The notes under the pieces: model-generated
The model's database searches: none
What the model saw: only the letters and a program-made list of their open reading frames with translations
Told to the model about the DNA's origin: nothing
DNA from: Enchytraeus crypticus
Taxonomy: Eukaryota; Annelida; Clitellata; Enchytraeida; Enchytraeidae
Assembly (NCBI GenBank): GCA_905160935.1
Contig: CAJHZI010000641.1
Location: 1 to 64,000 of the forward strand
Reading direction: 5' to 3'
DNA length: 64,000 nt
Translations under genes and position numbers: made by a program
In this document: in pieces, positions 12,619 through 24,363 of the stretch
Layout: every line of letters starts with the position of its first letter
Numbering within the stretch: position 1 is the stretch's first letter

Positions 12619-12632
12619 TAATATATATATAT
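12556..12632. repeat. (TA)n microsatellite
   Basis: TA run interrupted by AATATATAAT; directly abuts the 5S-derived SINE. Confidence 0.9.
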
Positions 12633-12640
12633 TATAAATA

Positions 12641-12926
12641 ACGGCTCACTGGGTCAGGAAGCACAGCTGCTTGTTTAAGGCTCATTTCCTCCTTCCTCTC
12701 CATGGTTATTATAAACTTATTATTAATCGTTACCTTTTGATGGCGCATCCATTGCAGCCGGCACGGATCTAAGAATAACATTTCATCACCCTGGGATATT
12801 TTTCTTCATAAGCTGTCAACACTCGGTCTTCCAAGGTGGTCACCCACAAAGTACTAACCGAGATCGTTGTAGCGTAACTTCGATAAATTACGCGCAAATA
12901 AACCAAGTGCGCTAAATCCCGCCGTA
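12641..12926 (-). mobile_element. 5S rRNA-derived SINE (SINE3-type), copy 1
   Basis: On the minus strand 12,884-12,811 reads TCGAAGTTACGCTACAACG, then ATCTCGGTTAGTACTTTGTG, then GGTGACCACCTTGG, then CCGAGTGTTGACAGCTT. These pieces follow the 3' half of animal 5S rRNA (GGTTAGTACTTGGATGGG, GAGACCGCCTGGGAATACC, GGGTGCTGTAGGCTT) in the same order and spacing. A non-5S body and tail follow down to 12,641. A second diverged copy at 44,047-44,325 proves it is a dispersed repeat. The 5S head would supply an internal RNA polymerase III promoter (known for SINE3). Confidence 0.75.
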
Positions 12927-13219
12927 ATACGTACTGTAGAATGTAGATGTTGGTTGACTGTTATTAATCACGTGCTCTACAGATTGGAAATGATTGACAG
13001 CTAATTAGCATAACTGTTCAGATATCTGACAGTTAAATTTGACCGTGTATGGGCGAGCGTCAGTTTTATCGGTAGATAAATTTGACCGTGTGTGGCCAAA
13101 ATATCTGTTCAGATATATCTGTACAGATTTATCTGAACAGATAAATTTGACCGCGTGTGGGCGATACAGATTTATTGTACAATTTATCTGTACAGATAAA
13201 TCGTATCGTATATGGCCAC

Positions 13220-13675
13220 TTTAAGGGGTTGATCGAGGCCACATTCAAGAGGAAATCAGAATCTTTATTGACCATATTCTTCAGCCAATCACCAACTTAG
13301 CTCTTAACTTAAAAAGCGGTTATTCTCACCAATTCTGCTGGATGCAGATTTACAGGCATATTTCAATTATATTTATTTACATGTAGGCCTATATTGCTTC
13401 CTTATTCATAACATATGACGTTCTGATCTAAAATAAATTATAATAAAAATACAATAAAAATCTACTCACAACTCACATTGCGCTAAAGTGAAATAAATAA
13501 TTAGTAATACGAGTGAAAATAAATCAGTTTTAAACATTTAGGTAAAGATATAGGGCCTAAATCTTTAAGACATAATTGTTATGCCTGAGCATAGTCTAGT
13601 TTCAGTCAAGTTAATATCGTCAATTAAAAAAAACAAATTCCAATAATTGAAACTTACAATTTTATAAATTTTGTA
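13220..13675. other. No recognisable feature
   Basis: Ordinary AT-rich DNA with no supported gene or repeat. Confidence 0.45.
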
Positions 13676-14098
13676 CACAATGACAAAGATTGTGAAAGAA
13701 TTGGTTTGGTCGACACTGCTGCACGGATGTGAAACTTTGACATTAAAGAAAGAAGATATCAGGAAACTAGAGGCATTGGAAATGGGGTTATGGAGAAGGA
13801 TGGAAAGATTCGTTGCATTGACAAAATTACAAAAGAAAAAGTCCTTGAAATAGTCGGTACATATAGACAGTTAATATATGTGATATGAAATAGAAAGAAA
13901 AACTAGAGTGGATATATTATAAGGGGGGGGGGGGTTCTAAATGATGTGAGGAAATGAAGAATGAAAGGGAAAAGAATTAGAGGAAGACTGAGACATGGAA
14001 TGCTGAATGATCTGATAAGAAATGCATATATAACGATGAAAAGAGAGTTATATGCCATGGACCTGCCGTTAGGCATTGAACTGGAAGAAGACAATTAT
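13676..14098 (+). mobile_element. RTE-like LINE, 3' fragment
   Basis: Diverged 3' end of the same LINE family as in the arms: LVWSTLLHGCETLTLKKEDI, then KLEALEMGLWRRMERF, then the R-GRLRHGMLNDLI region in shifted frames. It ends at the ATGGACCTGCCGTTAGGCA terminus. A run of 13 G interrupts it near 13,923. 5'-truncated, as is usual for LINE insertions. Confidence 0.75.
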
Positions 14099-15716
14099 CT
14101 AACTAGACTCGGTTTTGAATAGGCTTTTCAGTGATGTACCGTCAACTAACTTGTGATTTTTGTTGTTCTGGCTCTGACCCCCTGCAAAGGTTACTGGCCA
14201 TTCCAACAGTCTGACGGATTGGAATTTAATTAATTACAAATCTGTCAGTTTAGTTAAGAAAAGACAGAGTGATTCACCAAGTTTTAAATTATTCTAAAGT
14301 TAAACCTCTCAGATTTAGTCCATACGAAAATTAGTTTGATTGACTAGTTCTAACTTCCCTCTTACATGCAATTAATTATTTTAGCGGATGCAAGTCATTG
14401 ACTTACGTTAATAAGAAAAATATACGTTAATATGATTTACATGTTAATATCAATGTAAACACTCGAAATTATTTCACTCGATATTATTTCCCTCTTCACT
14501 TCCTGCAGAGTTGCTTGAGAGACACTGTACTCTGCACTTGTAACTCTTACAATTGTAAGCGTTGATTTTGACGAAATTTTAATAAATTAAAAAAATTTAT
14601 TTAATTATAAATTTATAAATTTAATTAGTTAATGAAATTGTAGATTCGTACTTTTATATTATGAAAATTACGTAATATTAATATTTTAATTTTTACTAAG
14701 TACTTTATGATATTTAATTTATCTGAACTATTGCTGCAGTTTTAAAATTAAATACAATTTTTATTGCGTTCTAAAACGTACGTCCCATCGCCGAGTTTAA
14801 AGGTGTAACATTGACTAGATAAATAATTCAGATTGGCATTTAGTAACATCAATCGCAATAAATGATGCTGAAATTAAACTTAAAAATTCGAATGTTTTAA
14901 ATAATATCTATCGACTGAAATATATATTTTATATATTATGTGTGTATTAAATAGGACATAGTTAGGGATATCTTGAGTTATCTCTGTTAAGAAAACGGAC
15001 GTCTTTAACAAAGTAAGGCCTACTAGTGCAATAGAAAGGGAAATACAATGTTAGTTGTCAAGTTCAAAATTAATTTTAAACCATCTAATTCAAATAAGGC
15101 AGAGACTGTTGACCATCGAGTTAAATTCTATAACTACACCAAAAAGGGGTCATACAACCCAGTACAGTTCACAACAATAAATCCAATCTGGCACATGCAA
15201 TAAGAAAACATCATCTACAGTGTAGGCCTATATGTGAAGTATGATTTAAGTGAACGACTAAAGAAGGAAATATAGCAAGAGTCTTTATCTCTGATGTAGA
15301 TGATAACCTCACAGTACCTACTCTATGATTTAAAAAAACCTTTTGACGTTTTGCAAGGCAAACTAAAGTCAGTGTTCTAAAACACAATGAACTTAGTATT
15401 ATTGCGCAATAGTCTCAGAGCTTGTACACATGTATTTAAGGCGGTAGTATTTGTTGCGCATACATATGCAATTTATCGTATAATTCAAATTGCATGAAGA
15501 CAATTTAACAGTGTTGATAAAATTGTGCATGTATTCAGGTCGCTGTACTAAAACTTAAGTCTTCACTAGAATAAGGTTCAAGTTCTGCTTGAAAAAGATT
15601 ATTAATCGTTAAAGTGAGTAATCACATGCAAGACTAAATCACTTAGGCTTGCATGTGAATTAAATTCAACGCTTAAGAGCTTTCAAAACCGTCTAAATAT
15701 TTCAAAATTTGTAAAA
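14099..15716. other. No recognisable feature
   Basis: 1.6 kb of AT-rich DNA with no supported gene, RNA or repeat. Confidence 0.5.
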
Positions 15717-15850
15717 AAGCTGGTAAAGCTTATGCTAACGTCAGTTTCCTCAATCTAAAGCGATATCAGTGACGGGATAGTCCAGTAATTGAACTCCGCA
15801 CACGTTGATCCGTGGTCGAATAACTTACCGACATCGCCACTGGTTCCAGC
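15717..15850 (-). mobile_element. tRNA-SINE (family B)
   Basis: Near full-length minus-strand copy. The head has CCAGTGGCGATGTCGGTAAG with box A, followed by a diverged box B and the ACTGACGTTAGCAT tail ending in ACCAGCTTTTTT. It lies 240 bp upstream of the CD225 exon at 16,089. Confidence 0.8.
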
Positions 15851-16088
15851 CAGTGCCGATGTCGGACTAAACACTATGATGGTGCTAATTCGACTCTGTT
15901 TGTATATTATTGTACAATAGTAATAATACATGTACATTCCTAGCTATACGTCTGCCAACGAGCAATAAATTAATTGAAGCAAACACATCAATTTTACATT
16001 TAACTGCATTGTTACACCAAACAGTTTACAGTAACACCTCTTTTGGCTGCATATTGTTGCTACATCTGCTACGGAGTATCTGCGTATC

Positions 16089-16428
16089 ATGGCAACCGGA
16101 AATTCGAAACTCCATTCAGACTCTCCACCTCCCTACCAAGCTCAAATAAATACAGAAAATATTTCCACTGTATCACCTGAAAATGCAACTCACACTGTGA
16201 TCATCAAGCAGGTAAAACAACTCGGACCTGCCGGAAACCAACACTAAAGAGCAGAAATTGAAAGAGTAGATTTAGAACAAGGATCTGGACAAGTGTATGT
16301 AGTTCGTCAGCGAGAATCCACTCCTCCGCCTTGTAAAGAGGAATCTTTTGAAACTGATCTATACTTGGCCTGCTTTGTAATCTGGTTCTGCTGCTGGCCG
16401 TTGGGAATGATAGCATACATGGCTGCAA
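16089..16428 (+). pseudogene. CD225/dispanin-like first exon with one in-frame stop
   Basis: From ATG 16,089 a single frame runs 113 codons plus one base to AA|GTGAGT, the same donor context and phase as the intact genes at 38,592 and 56,455. The only defect is a TAA at codon 54. The N-terminus has the PPxY motif PPPYQ. The end, LACFVIWFCCWPLGMIAYMA, is a clear CD225 membrane segment with Cys-Cys-Trp-Pro-Leu-Gly, very close to the gene at 56,455 (TWCCCWPLGLTAFILA). The middle differs from the other copies (KQVKQLGPAGNQ, VYVVRQRESTPPP), so this is a distinct paralogue. No second exon is seen on the plus strand downstream. It is probably a recent pseudogene stranded by the inverted duplication; a sequencing error or recoding cannot be excluded. 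Confidence 0.75.
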
Positions 16429-16705
16429 GTGAGTATATAGACTAGAGTATATATCAAGTGAGTATATAGAGTATATATCAAGTGAGTATATACATGTAGA
16501 CTAGAGTATATATCAAGTCCGTATATAGAGTATTATATCAATTGAGTATATTGAGTATAATTATATCAAGTGAGTATATAGAGTATATATCATGTGAGTA
16601 TATAGACTAGAGTACATATCATGTGAGTATATATAGTATATATCAAGTGAGTATATAGAGTATATATCATGTGAATATATACTCACTTGATATATACTTT
16701 AGTCT
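16429..16705. repeat. Minisatellite seeded at a splice donor
   Basis: Units of about 25-30 bp with core ATATCAAGTGAGTATATAGA, repeated about ten times with variants ATGTGAGTATATAG and ACTAGAGTATATATC. The first unit is the exon-intron junction of the CD225 exon itself (GCAAGTGAGTATATAGAC). The array therefore contains many tandem copies of a potential 5' splice site. Confidence 0.8.
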
Positions 16706-16707
16706 AT

Positions 16708-18912
16708 ATTCTGATAAAGCAACGATAGAGGAACAGTGTGAAGAATTCAAGGGCATATCCAGGAGCCAATATTAATTCAGACCACAATCTAGTAATGGCA
16801 AAAGTAGGGCTTCAGCTGAAGAAAATACTTAAGAAGAAAAGCAGTAAGAGATGGAATTTGAACGGATTGAACGAGAAAAGTAGTCAGTTTCAGGAAGCAG
16901 TGGAAAGAAAAGTTAAGGAAATGAAGGACTACGAAAGAACAGGGGTAAATGAAAGATGGTGTCAGCTAAAGGAAGCCATTAAAATAGGTGCAAAGAAGTT
17001 TATGGCTTTCCTAAAGCAAATACAGCTAAAAAACCTTGGATCACAAGCGAGATGCTAGACAAAATGGATGAAAGAAGGAAATGGAAAAGTATTGACACCA
17101 GTCATGGCAGAAGGAAATATAGAAGCAAAAGATCATTGGTGGAGTGAAAAGTGTGATGATTTAGCAGAAGTGAAAGAAGAGGGAGGTCGGATCTATTATA
17201 CCAGGAAGTCAGGATATTAACAAGAACCATATATGAAAAAGAAAGGAGATGCAAAGAACATTGATATAATGGGCAAAGATGGGGAATTGAAGACAGAGCT
17301 GGAAGAAGTAAAAGAAAGATGGAGAGAATATGTAGAGGAATTGTATGATAAGGCTGGGAAACCAGTTCACGAGGATTTTAAAATAGAACAAGATAATATC
17401 ATAGAAAACGATAGAAGGGGCCCCGATTTAATGAAGGAGGAAATTTATTCTGCAATTAACAGTATCAAGAAAGGAAAGGCAGCCGGAATAGATGAAATCC
17501 CAGCAGAATTCTTGAAAATGTTGGAAGGATAAACATTCAAAAAGTTAATGGAAGTATGTATGGAAGTGTACAGTACAGGTATTTGGCCAGACGACTTTAC
17601 CGAGTCAGTGATGATCCCAATTCCAAAAAAAGCCAATGCTGTGGAGTGTTCGGATTACAGAACAATCAGCTTAACACCTCATGCATCGAAGATTTTATTC
17701 AAGATAGTAAGTAATCGCATTCAGTCGAAAGCTGAGATGATACTGAGCAAGACACAATTTGGTTTTAGGAAAGGATGCGGTACAAGAGAAGCAATATGAA
17801 TAATGCGGGTTCTTTGCGAAAGAAGCTTAGAATATGGAAATGACGTTTTTGTATGCTTTGTAGACTTCGAGAAGGCCTTTGACAGGATTGATAGGATAAC
17901 GATGATGAATATCTTAAAAAGAATAGGAATTGACTGGAGAGATAGAAAACTAATTTTGAACTTGTACATGATTCAAAGAGCAGTAATCAAAATTCAACAA
18001 GAATACTCAGAAGAAGGTGAAATATGACGTGTAGTAAGACAAGGATGTAGCATTTCGCCGCTGCTGTTTAACATTTACGCTGAAGTAATGATGTAGGAAG
18101 CTATGGAAGACTTGGAAGAAGGAATAAAAGTAGGAGGGAATTTGTTATAAGATGTACGATTTGCAGATGACCAAGGAATGGTAGCGGGCAGCGAGATTGG
18201 ATTGCAGAAGATAATGGATAGGCTGAATGATACGGCCCTAAGATATAGCATGAAGATTAATATAAAAAGACCAAGGTTATGAGAGTGTCCAATAATAAAG
18301 GTGAAGTTAATATCACAATAAATAGTACGAAATTGGAACAGGTAAGGAGTTTCAAATATTTGGGTCATACTATAACCGATGACGGGAAAGGCGAGACTGA
18401 AATATGCAGTAGGATTGCACAAGCAAAAGCGGCCTTTGGTAATAGAAAAGAACCATTAACAAAAAGTCTGAAGAAAGATGCAAAGATAAAGATAGTGAAA
18501 ACTTTGGTTTGGACCACGCTATTGTATGGCTGTGAAACATGGACCTTAAGGAAGGAAGATATTAGGAAACTGGAGGCATTGGAAATGTGGATTTGGAGAA
18601 GAATGGAGAGGACTAGCTGGACTCAAAAGGTTACAAATGAGGAAGTCCTGGAGAGAGTTGGCACAGATAGACAGTTGATTAATGTATTAAGAAATAGGAA
18701 GAAGAGATGGATAGGACACATTCTAAGGGGGAAGGTCTATTAAAGGAGGTCATACAAGTTAGAATGGAAGGAAAAAGAGGCAGGGGCAGGCCGAGATTAG
18801 GTATGTTAGATGATTTAATGACCCACTCGTATGTGGAAATGAAGATGAAGGCGGAGGACAGAGAAGAGTGGAGGCGTTATGTACCATGGACCTGCCAGTA
18901 GGCAGTGCATTA
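16708..18912 (+). mobile_element. RTE-like LINE, decayed (right arm)
   Basis: Mirror copy of 6,836-9,035 in sense orientation. Segments: endonuclease end 16,738-17,058, linker 17,233-17,532, RT 17,548-17,799 and 17,803-18,027, C-terminal 18,279-18,743, tail 18,707-18,901. The right copy keeps one longer frame (18,279-18,743) that is shorter in the left arm because of substitutions and a small indel near 7,430-7,500. The endonuclease end also differs at two residues (S for R, E for K). Confidence 0.85.
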
Positions 18913-19003
18913 AGATATATATTTATATATATATATTTATATGTATATATATATATATTTGGCCTCTATAATTTTATATAATTATATATAGACTGTATTT
19001 AAA

Positions 19004-19044
<41 letters not shown>

Positions 19045-19047
<3 letters not shown>

Positions 19048-19752
19048 GGTGAGTAAAAAAAAGATAACACCTGCAGAAAGTTTGAATATCTCAGGCTATT
19101 GTTAATATTTGTAAATTAAACTTTACCAATTAATAAGGGACTAATTTCTGGTGGGGTGGCCAATTTTCATCCAATTTGGTCCATAGATTGTCCAGTTATG
19201 CAAGTTTCAGCAGAGCAACCCCCCATTTTTACCTTAAAATGGAGTTTTCTACAACGGTAAGGGCAGATTGCACTTCATTGTACTTTGCTTCCGGAGCTGT
19301 TTGATGATTGCCATGCTCTTCTACCCAATGGTTTCATCCTTCAGCAGAATGGTGCTCCGGCTGATGCATCTCATCATGCACAGGAAAGGATCAGTGAGAG
19401 AAACTCGGATTACATCAAGAAGAATGAATGGCCTCCAAGCTCACCCGATCATAATCCTCTGGATTACCATATCTGGGGAACCATGCTGCATCTCTATCAG
19501 AAACACCAGCCGAAGCCTAAAAACAAGACAGAACTGCAGGAGGTGCTTTACGCCATTTTTAGGTAAAAATATGGGGGTTGTTCTGCTGAAACTTGCATAA
19601 CTGGCCTGTTTATGTACCAAAATGGATGAAAATTGGCCACCCCGTCAAAAATTAGTCCTTTAGTAATTGGTAACAGTTTTATTGTAAAATATTAACAATA
19701 GCCTGAGATATTCAAACTTTTTGCAGGTGTTATCATTGTTTTTTACGTCACC

Positions 19753-19755
<3 letters not shown>
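19045..19755 (+). mobile_element. Internally deleted Tc1/mariner element (right arm)
   Basis: Mirror copy of 5,993-6,703. The transposase remnant is at 19,285-19,566 and is identical to that of the left arm. Element, target TA and surrounding (TA)n are all duplicated, so the insertion predates the inverted duplication. Confidence 0.9.
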
Positions 19756-19805
<50 letters not shown>

Positions 19806-20683
19806 CATACTGTATATATAGGCCTATATATATTTATACAGACTGTGTCATAAAAAGATTTATTTTTCACTTACATTTTTATAGCCCATATACGAGCTCA
19901 AATGTATGGCGATCCATATTTTTTCCTATCCTACGAGTGGAGATAAACAAAAGCATTTTTGCATTAATCTTAAGACATTATGCTTATTTAAATTTATCCA
20001 ACTACTTAATTTAAAGAGGTTCAAAAGTGGTTATTTCTTTTGCTGAGGACTCTAATCAGGAGAACTTACTTAATGAATGTTGATTATTTGTTTTACCTTT
20101 AGGGAGTTCAGAACATGACATATTGATTGCCGACATAAATAAAGATTTAATCAAGTTTTTTTCAACATTAGGACTATTTAAATCTCTGTATATATATATA
20201 TATACCTCATAAGATTGCGATTATTACTTATATACGCATGTTATCATATCTTTTGTGCTGCATTTGACATTGCTGCCTTGAGCAATGCTTGCGTTGCTTT
20301 TCAGTGGTTCTACTGGATTGCGTATAATTCCGAAATATGATGGGTTACTGAGTAGCTTAAAGGTATGCTCTTCGAAAGGGATGCAGCAGTATGGAAGCTA
20401 CAATTAAATGCTGACAGTTGTTTGACGTCAATTGTCCGATGACAATTTATATCAGCATATCTTTTTACTTTCATGATCGACGATCCTGGTGACTAAAGTT
20501 GAGTTAGACTACACTATGGACATCGAAAATAAATAGTTAGATAACATAGTCAAAATGATTAAATTATGCATGCCATAAACGTCTAATTTTCGTCATGCTT
20601 GGATCATATCCTTATAAATTATGATATATTCTGATAGATTCTGATCCGAAAATGCAAAACCTTTCATCTGTTGTTGACAAAGT

Positions 20684-21708
20684 TTGTTCATGGCTATGTT
20701 GCGTTCGCTTCTCTGTCAATACTTATATAGACCTAAACGTATAGTACATTACTATTTATTAAGCGGCATACCCCCACCAAAGAACCAAAGTAGCCAATTC
20801 TTCGTAGGTTTTCAAAATATTGCTCTCACTCCGACTCTCAAGGATAAAAACATTGGTGTCATATTCGAAAAAACCTTTGACTTCAAATCATATATCTCAT
20901 CTATCCGTACATCTTTCTTTCACAGCCGTTAAACGAGACATATATGGTCATCTCTTGATACAAATTCATCCATAATTCTTGTAAATTCAATTGTTCATTC
21001 TAAACTTTACTATTTTAATTCATTGCTATATGCCTAACTTCTTCTTCTCACATGGGTTTACAATGCGTTCAGAATTCTCTAGAACTTGTTGTCTGTCGAT
21101 CCTCAAGGCTTCAGGCCACCTCTAATTCCTGGCTTAATAATCTTCATTGGCTTCCTGTGGTTCAAAGCATAAAGTATAGAATCGCTTTGTTCATTTTCAA
21201 AACACTGATCTTTGTTAAACCTTCTTACCTTTCCGATCTCCAAATCCAATATCAACTTTCTCGTAAGTTTCGTTCTTCCGGTACCAAACTTCTCAAAATT
21301 CCTAATATTCTCAAATTTTTATGTAGACGCTCATTATTTTTAGCACCTACTGTTTGGAACTCTCTGCCTTCAGGTAATCGCTCATGTTTTACTACTTACA
21401 CTTTCCATTGTAAGTTGAAAACATATTTCTTCCAGCCATAGATTTTTTATCTTGCTTGACTGATTTTTATCACCAGACCGGCACCGTTCAATTTTCTTTC
21501 TCTTCAGCAAACATTTTCCAGATCATTTGGGGTGAATCGATTTGTAGTGACATATGATGGGGACGTCCCTGTTATCATCCTTGTATGAATGAACGGACGT
21601 TAAACCTTTAATATTTTTCTTATCATTATTAGTATTTATTATTATTAATATTAATATTACTATTATTAATATTATTATTATTATCCTTATTATTAATTAT
21701 TATTGTTA
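20684..21708 (+). mobile_element. L2/CR1-like LINE, 5'-truncated (right arm)
   Basis: Mirror copy of 4,040-5,064 in sense orientation: RT thumb part at 20,684-20,932, C-terminal LHWLPV segment at 21,052-21,441, then the 3' UTR and (ATT)n tail. The peptides are identical to the left arm. Confidence 0.85.
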
Positions 21709-22177
21709 GAAAATACGAATCAGTATTAGAGATGTTGTATTAGCGCTTCATCTCAACTCTAAGCAGTTGACCTAGTTGCATTTATTAAAAGCCTTAAAGT
21801 AAAATTTTTAGATTGCTACATTTTTTGAGTTAGAAACGAGATTAAATAAACTTATTCTTTTGAGTTGCAGTTATGAGTAATTAAAATTAGTTAACAAATT
21901 GTCAGGTTGTTCGACTTTCATATCAACAGGTACATGCTTCAAATCCATTGACTTCCTAGTATTAATATTCCACCGTTAATATCCGGTCATTTATATGCTT
22001 TGCAGCAGGTAACTGACGCTCAACTTGGCTTTTGCTTTAGATTTAATACAATACATATACGATACCGAAGCAATCATTACTTATGCTTTAATAAGTTAGA
22101 ATGCTGCATGCTCAGCATAGCGTAACATTTTGCTTTAATTGCAAATGGTTCTAACGAACCAATTTAGGCCTACTCAC

Positions 22178-22554
22178 CTGCAAGACGAAAGGCAGCCTGT
22201 CCCAATGGACAACGAGATGAAATAAAAGACTACAAAAGCTAGAACCATCTGCTTCACAAATGATTTCCTTACTTTGACGGTCATAATCTCGTAAGTGCCT
22301 TTAGGAATAAACATTGCATCATCGTTAGGAACAAAGAATCCCATTGGAGATTTCGGAAATTCTGAACCCGGAGGTGGAAAAACCGCATAGCCAGATTTTT
22401 ATAGCTGCCAGTGTAGAGCGCCTGAATCAGTAGATTTTCCAGATATGTTCAATGGATCGGCAGTGTTTGAGTATGTCGAAGGTGGTGTTGATTTTCCGCT
22501 TGTATCTCCGATCACAAAATTAGAATCAATGTTTTCTGATACCCCGGTAGCCAT
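22178..22554 (-). pseudogene. CD225/dispanin-like first exon, broken (right arm)
   Basis: Mirror copy of 3,194-3,570, with the same in-frame stop and the same end-of-exon frame slip. Both lesions therefore predate the inverted duplication or were spread by gene conversion. Confidence 0.75.
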
Positions 22555-23683
22555 TTTGATTTTAGCTTCTAGTTTTTTTATCAGTAATATTTTTACTCTT
22601 AGCTGTTGTGTTAAATATTATATTTTAACAAAATTCGAATAGATGCATCGAAGTAGGCCCTACATTTTAAACTTCACAAATACAATAAATATTCAGCGAT
22701 ATATTTTCAGAATTAGATTTATCAATATAGCATTACCCTCGCTTTGTTTACAATACGAAAGGTAGTTAACATAAAACTCGTGTATGCAAAATATCTGAAC
22801 TTTTCCCATAGTGTAATCTAACCAATTATCCATTATATCAGCATATTTTTTAAATTTCTTTGTTTTGCATTGCTATACAAGTCAACGAAAGTTTTATTCA
22901 TATAATGTAAACAAAAGAAATAAAGTAAACGAAGTAGCAAATAAACATATAGTTAGACTACACAAATTTGTTACTTACTGTAACAGAATAGCTTCGTTGA
23001 ATGTGTTTTTAACGTCAGTTTCGACTAGTTTTATATCTTGTTCAGTTGGCCTTTAAATATATATTTGGTTTCTCGCTAAGTAGTATTCCACTTTCCTTTG
23101 TTAAGATAATTCAGAGTCGGTCTCTAGCTATTAGGTGGTTCTTACCATCTTTCGTCTTTCTTTCTTTCTAGTCTGTCTTTTTATCTCATTCTGTCTTAGT
23201 CGTCTCTTAAGGAAGCGTAAGTAGTAGGTGTGGTAAGGTATGATAAATTAATTTAATATTTTAAGTGAGTGACTATAGCTTAGCTTCGCGAAAGAATTAC
23301 TTTAATTTTAGCAGGCTGAGAACTTATAACTGTTTAGCTCAGTGATCATTTGTATTTGTATATGCTTGTGTTTTCTGAATGTATTCGTTAATGTTTAAGC
23401 ACAGTCTCCGAGTTGTAATTTCAGATGTAAAATATAGGTTAGATGTCCGGCCACCAGTCTTTGATTCATGGGACGAATCCGTAGTAAATATGAACTAGAT
23501 CTTTCTAACACTAGTACGGTTAAACCACCTTCTTCCGAATGAATAGAAGTGATGAACTAAACAAATAAACACAATTAATCACAAGAATATTCAATACCTA
23601 ATATTTTTCAAGGTAGATCCAATTTTTTTCATCCTACTTTAGCAAAATATCTATATAATAGTTTATTTCGGTTGTTGACTTCT

Positions 23684-23795
23684 ATTATTCGACCGCCGAT
23701 CAGTATATACGGGGTTCAAATCCTGGGCCCTCTCGCCACTGATATCGCTTTCGAGTGAGGAAACCGACGTTAACATTAGCATTACATCTAGCTTT
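23684..23795 (+). mobile_element. tRNA-SINE (family B), right arm
   Basis: Mirror copy of the SINE at 1,953-2,064, here in sense orientation. Confidence 0.75.
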
Positions 23796-24228
23796 TGACT
23801 TCCAAACTCTAAATAATCTGGCTGATCTAAATAAATCCCTTTTATATAACTGGATATCTTCTACTAATTTATTTAAGAAATTCAATCAATTGCATATCTA
23901 TAAAATATTCAAGAGCCGGAAAACTAAAATAATATTGACACCTTATAATTTAATTAAATTACTGCTTTAATTAATCTATTTACACAATACATACAATCTA
24001 CAACCAAACTATAGCTCATTGAATAATAAAAACTTCTTAATTCGTTTGAAATTAACTAATGCTTCAATACTGCAACCATTTTAAATCTGACTAATAAGCT
24101 ACTTGCTTTTGCATTGCTACATGTACATGTATGTCTTATTATATATTGTAGCTATCTGCTGTCAATCAAATAATAATGCAATAAACGAAGAAGTACTTTC
24201 TGTATATACACTGTACACGCATAGGTCT

Positions 24229-24296
24229 TTCAAAAGCTGGTGAAGCTAATTTTAATGTCAGTTTCCTCGCTCAAAAGCGATGTCAGTGACGATGTC
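24229..24296 (-). mobile_element. tRNA-SINE (family B) 3' fragment, right arm
   Basis: Mirror copy of the fragment at 1,452-1,519. Confidence 0.7.
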
Positions 24297-24302
24297 ATTT
24301 CA

Positions 24303-24363
<61 letters not shown>

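Larger units (their letters stand above)
11405..13219. mobile_element. Putative foldback element made of short palindromes
   Basis: Outer ends TGGCCATACACGATACG (from about 11,405) and CGTATCGTATATGGCCA (to about 13,219) are inverted copies. Inside each end (11,405-11,740 and 13,010-13,219) are several subunits bordered by GCCCACACACG or its complement CGTGTGTGGGC. The subunits consist of repeated short perfect palindromes: TTTATTGTACAATAAA, ATTTATCTGTACAGATAAAT and CTGTTCAGATATCTGAACAG. The central 1.2 kb holds unrelated DNA including a GAT microsatellite, (TA)n and a 5S-derived SINE. No transposase is visible. It could be one non-autonomous element or several nested MITEs; no target duplication is clear. 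Confidence 0.6.
9124..16619. other. Unique spacer between the inverted arms
   Basis: About 7.5 kb that is not part of the inverted repeat. It contains (TA)n, arrays of short palindromes at 11,405-11,740 and 13,010-13,219, a 5S-derived SINE, a truncated RTE-like LINE, a tRNA-SINE and a CD225-type exon. A spacer of this size would form the loop if the arms paired. Confidence 0.85.

Noticed and set aside
12811..12884. 5S rRNA gene
   Set aside because: Only the 3' half is similar, with many changes; a dispersed copy with the same non-5S tail shows that it is a SINE.
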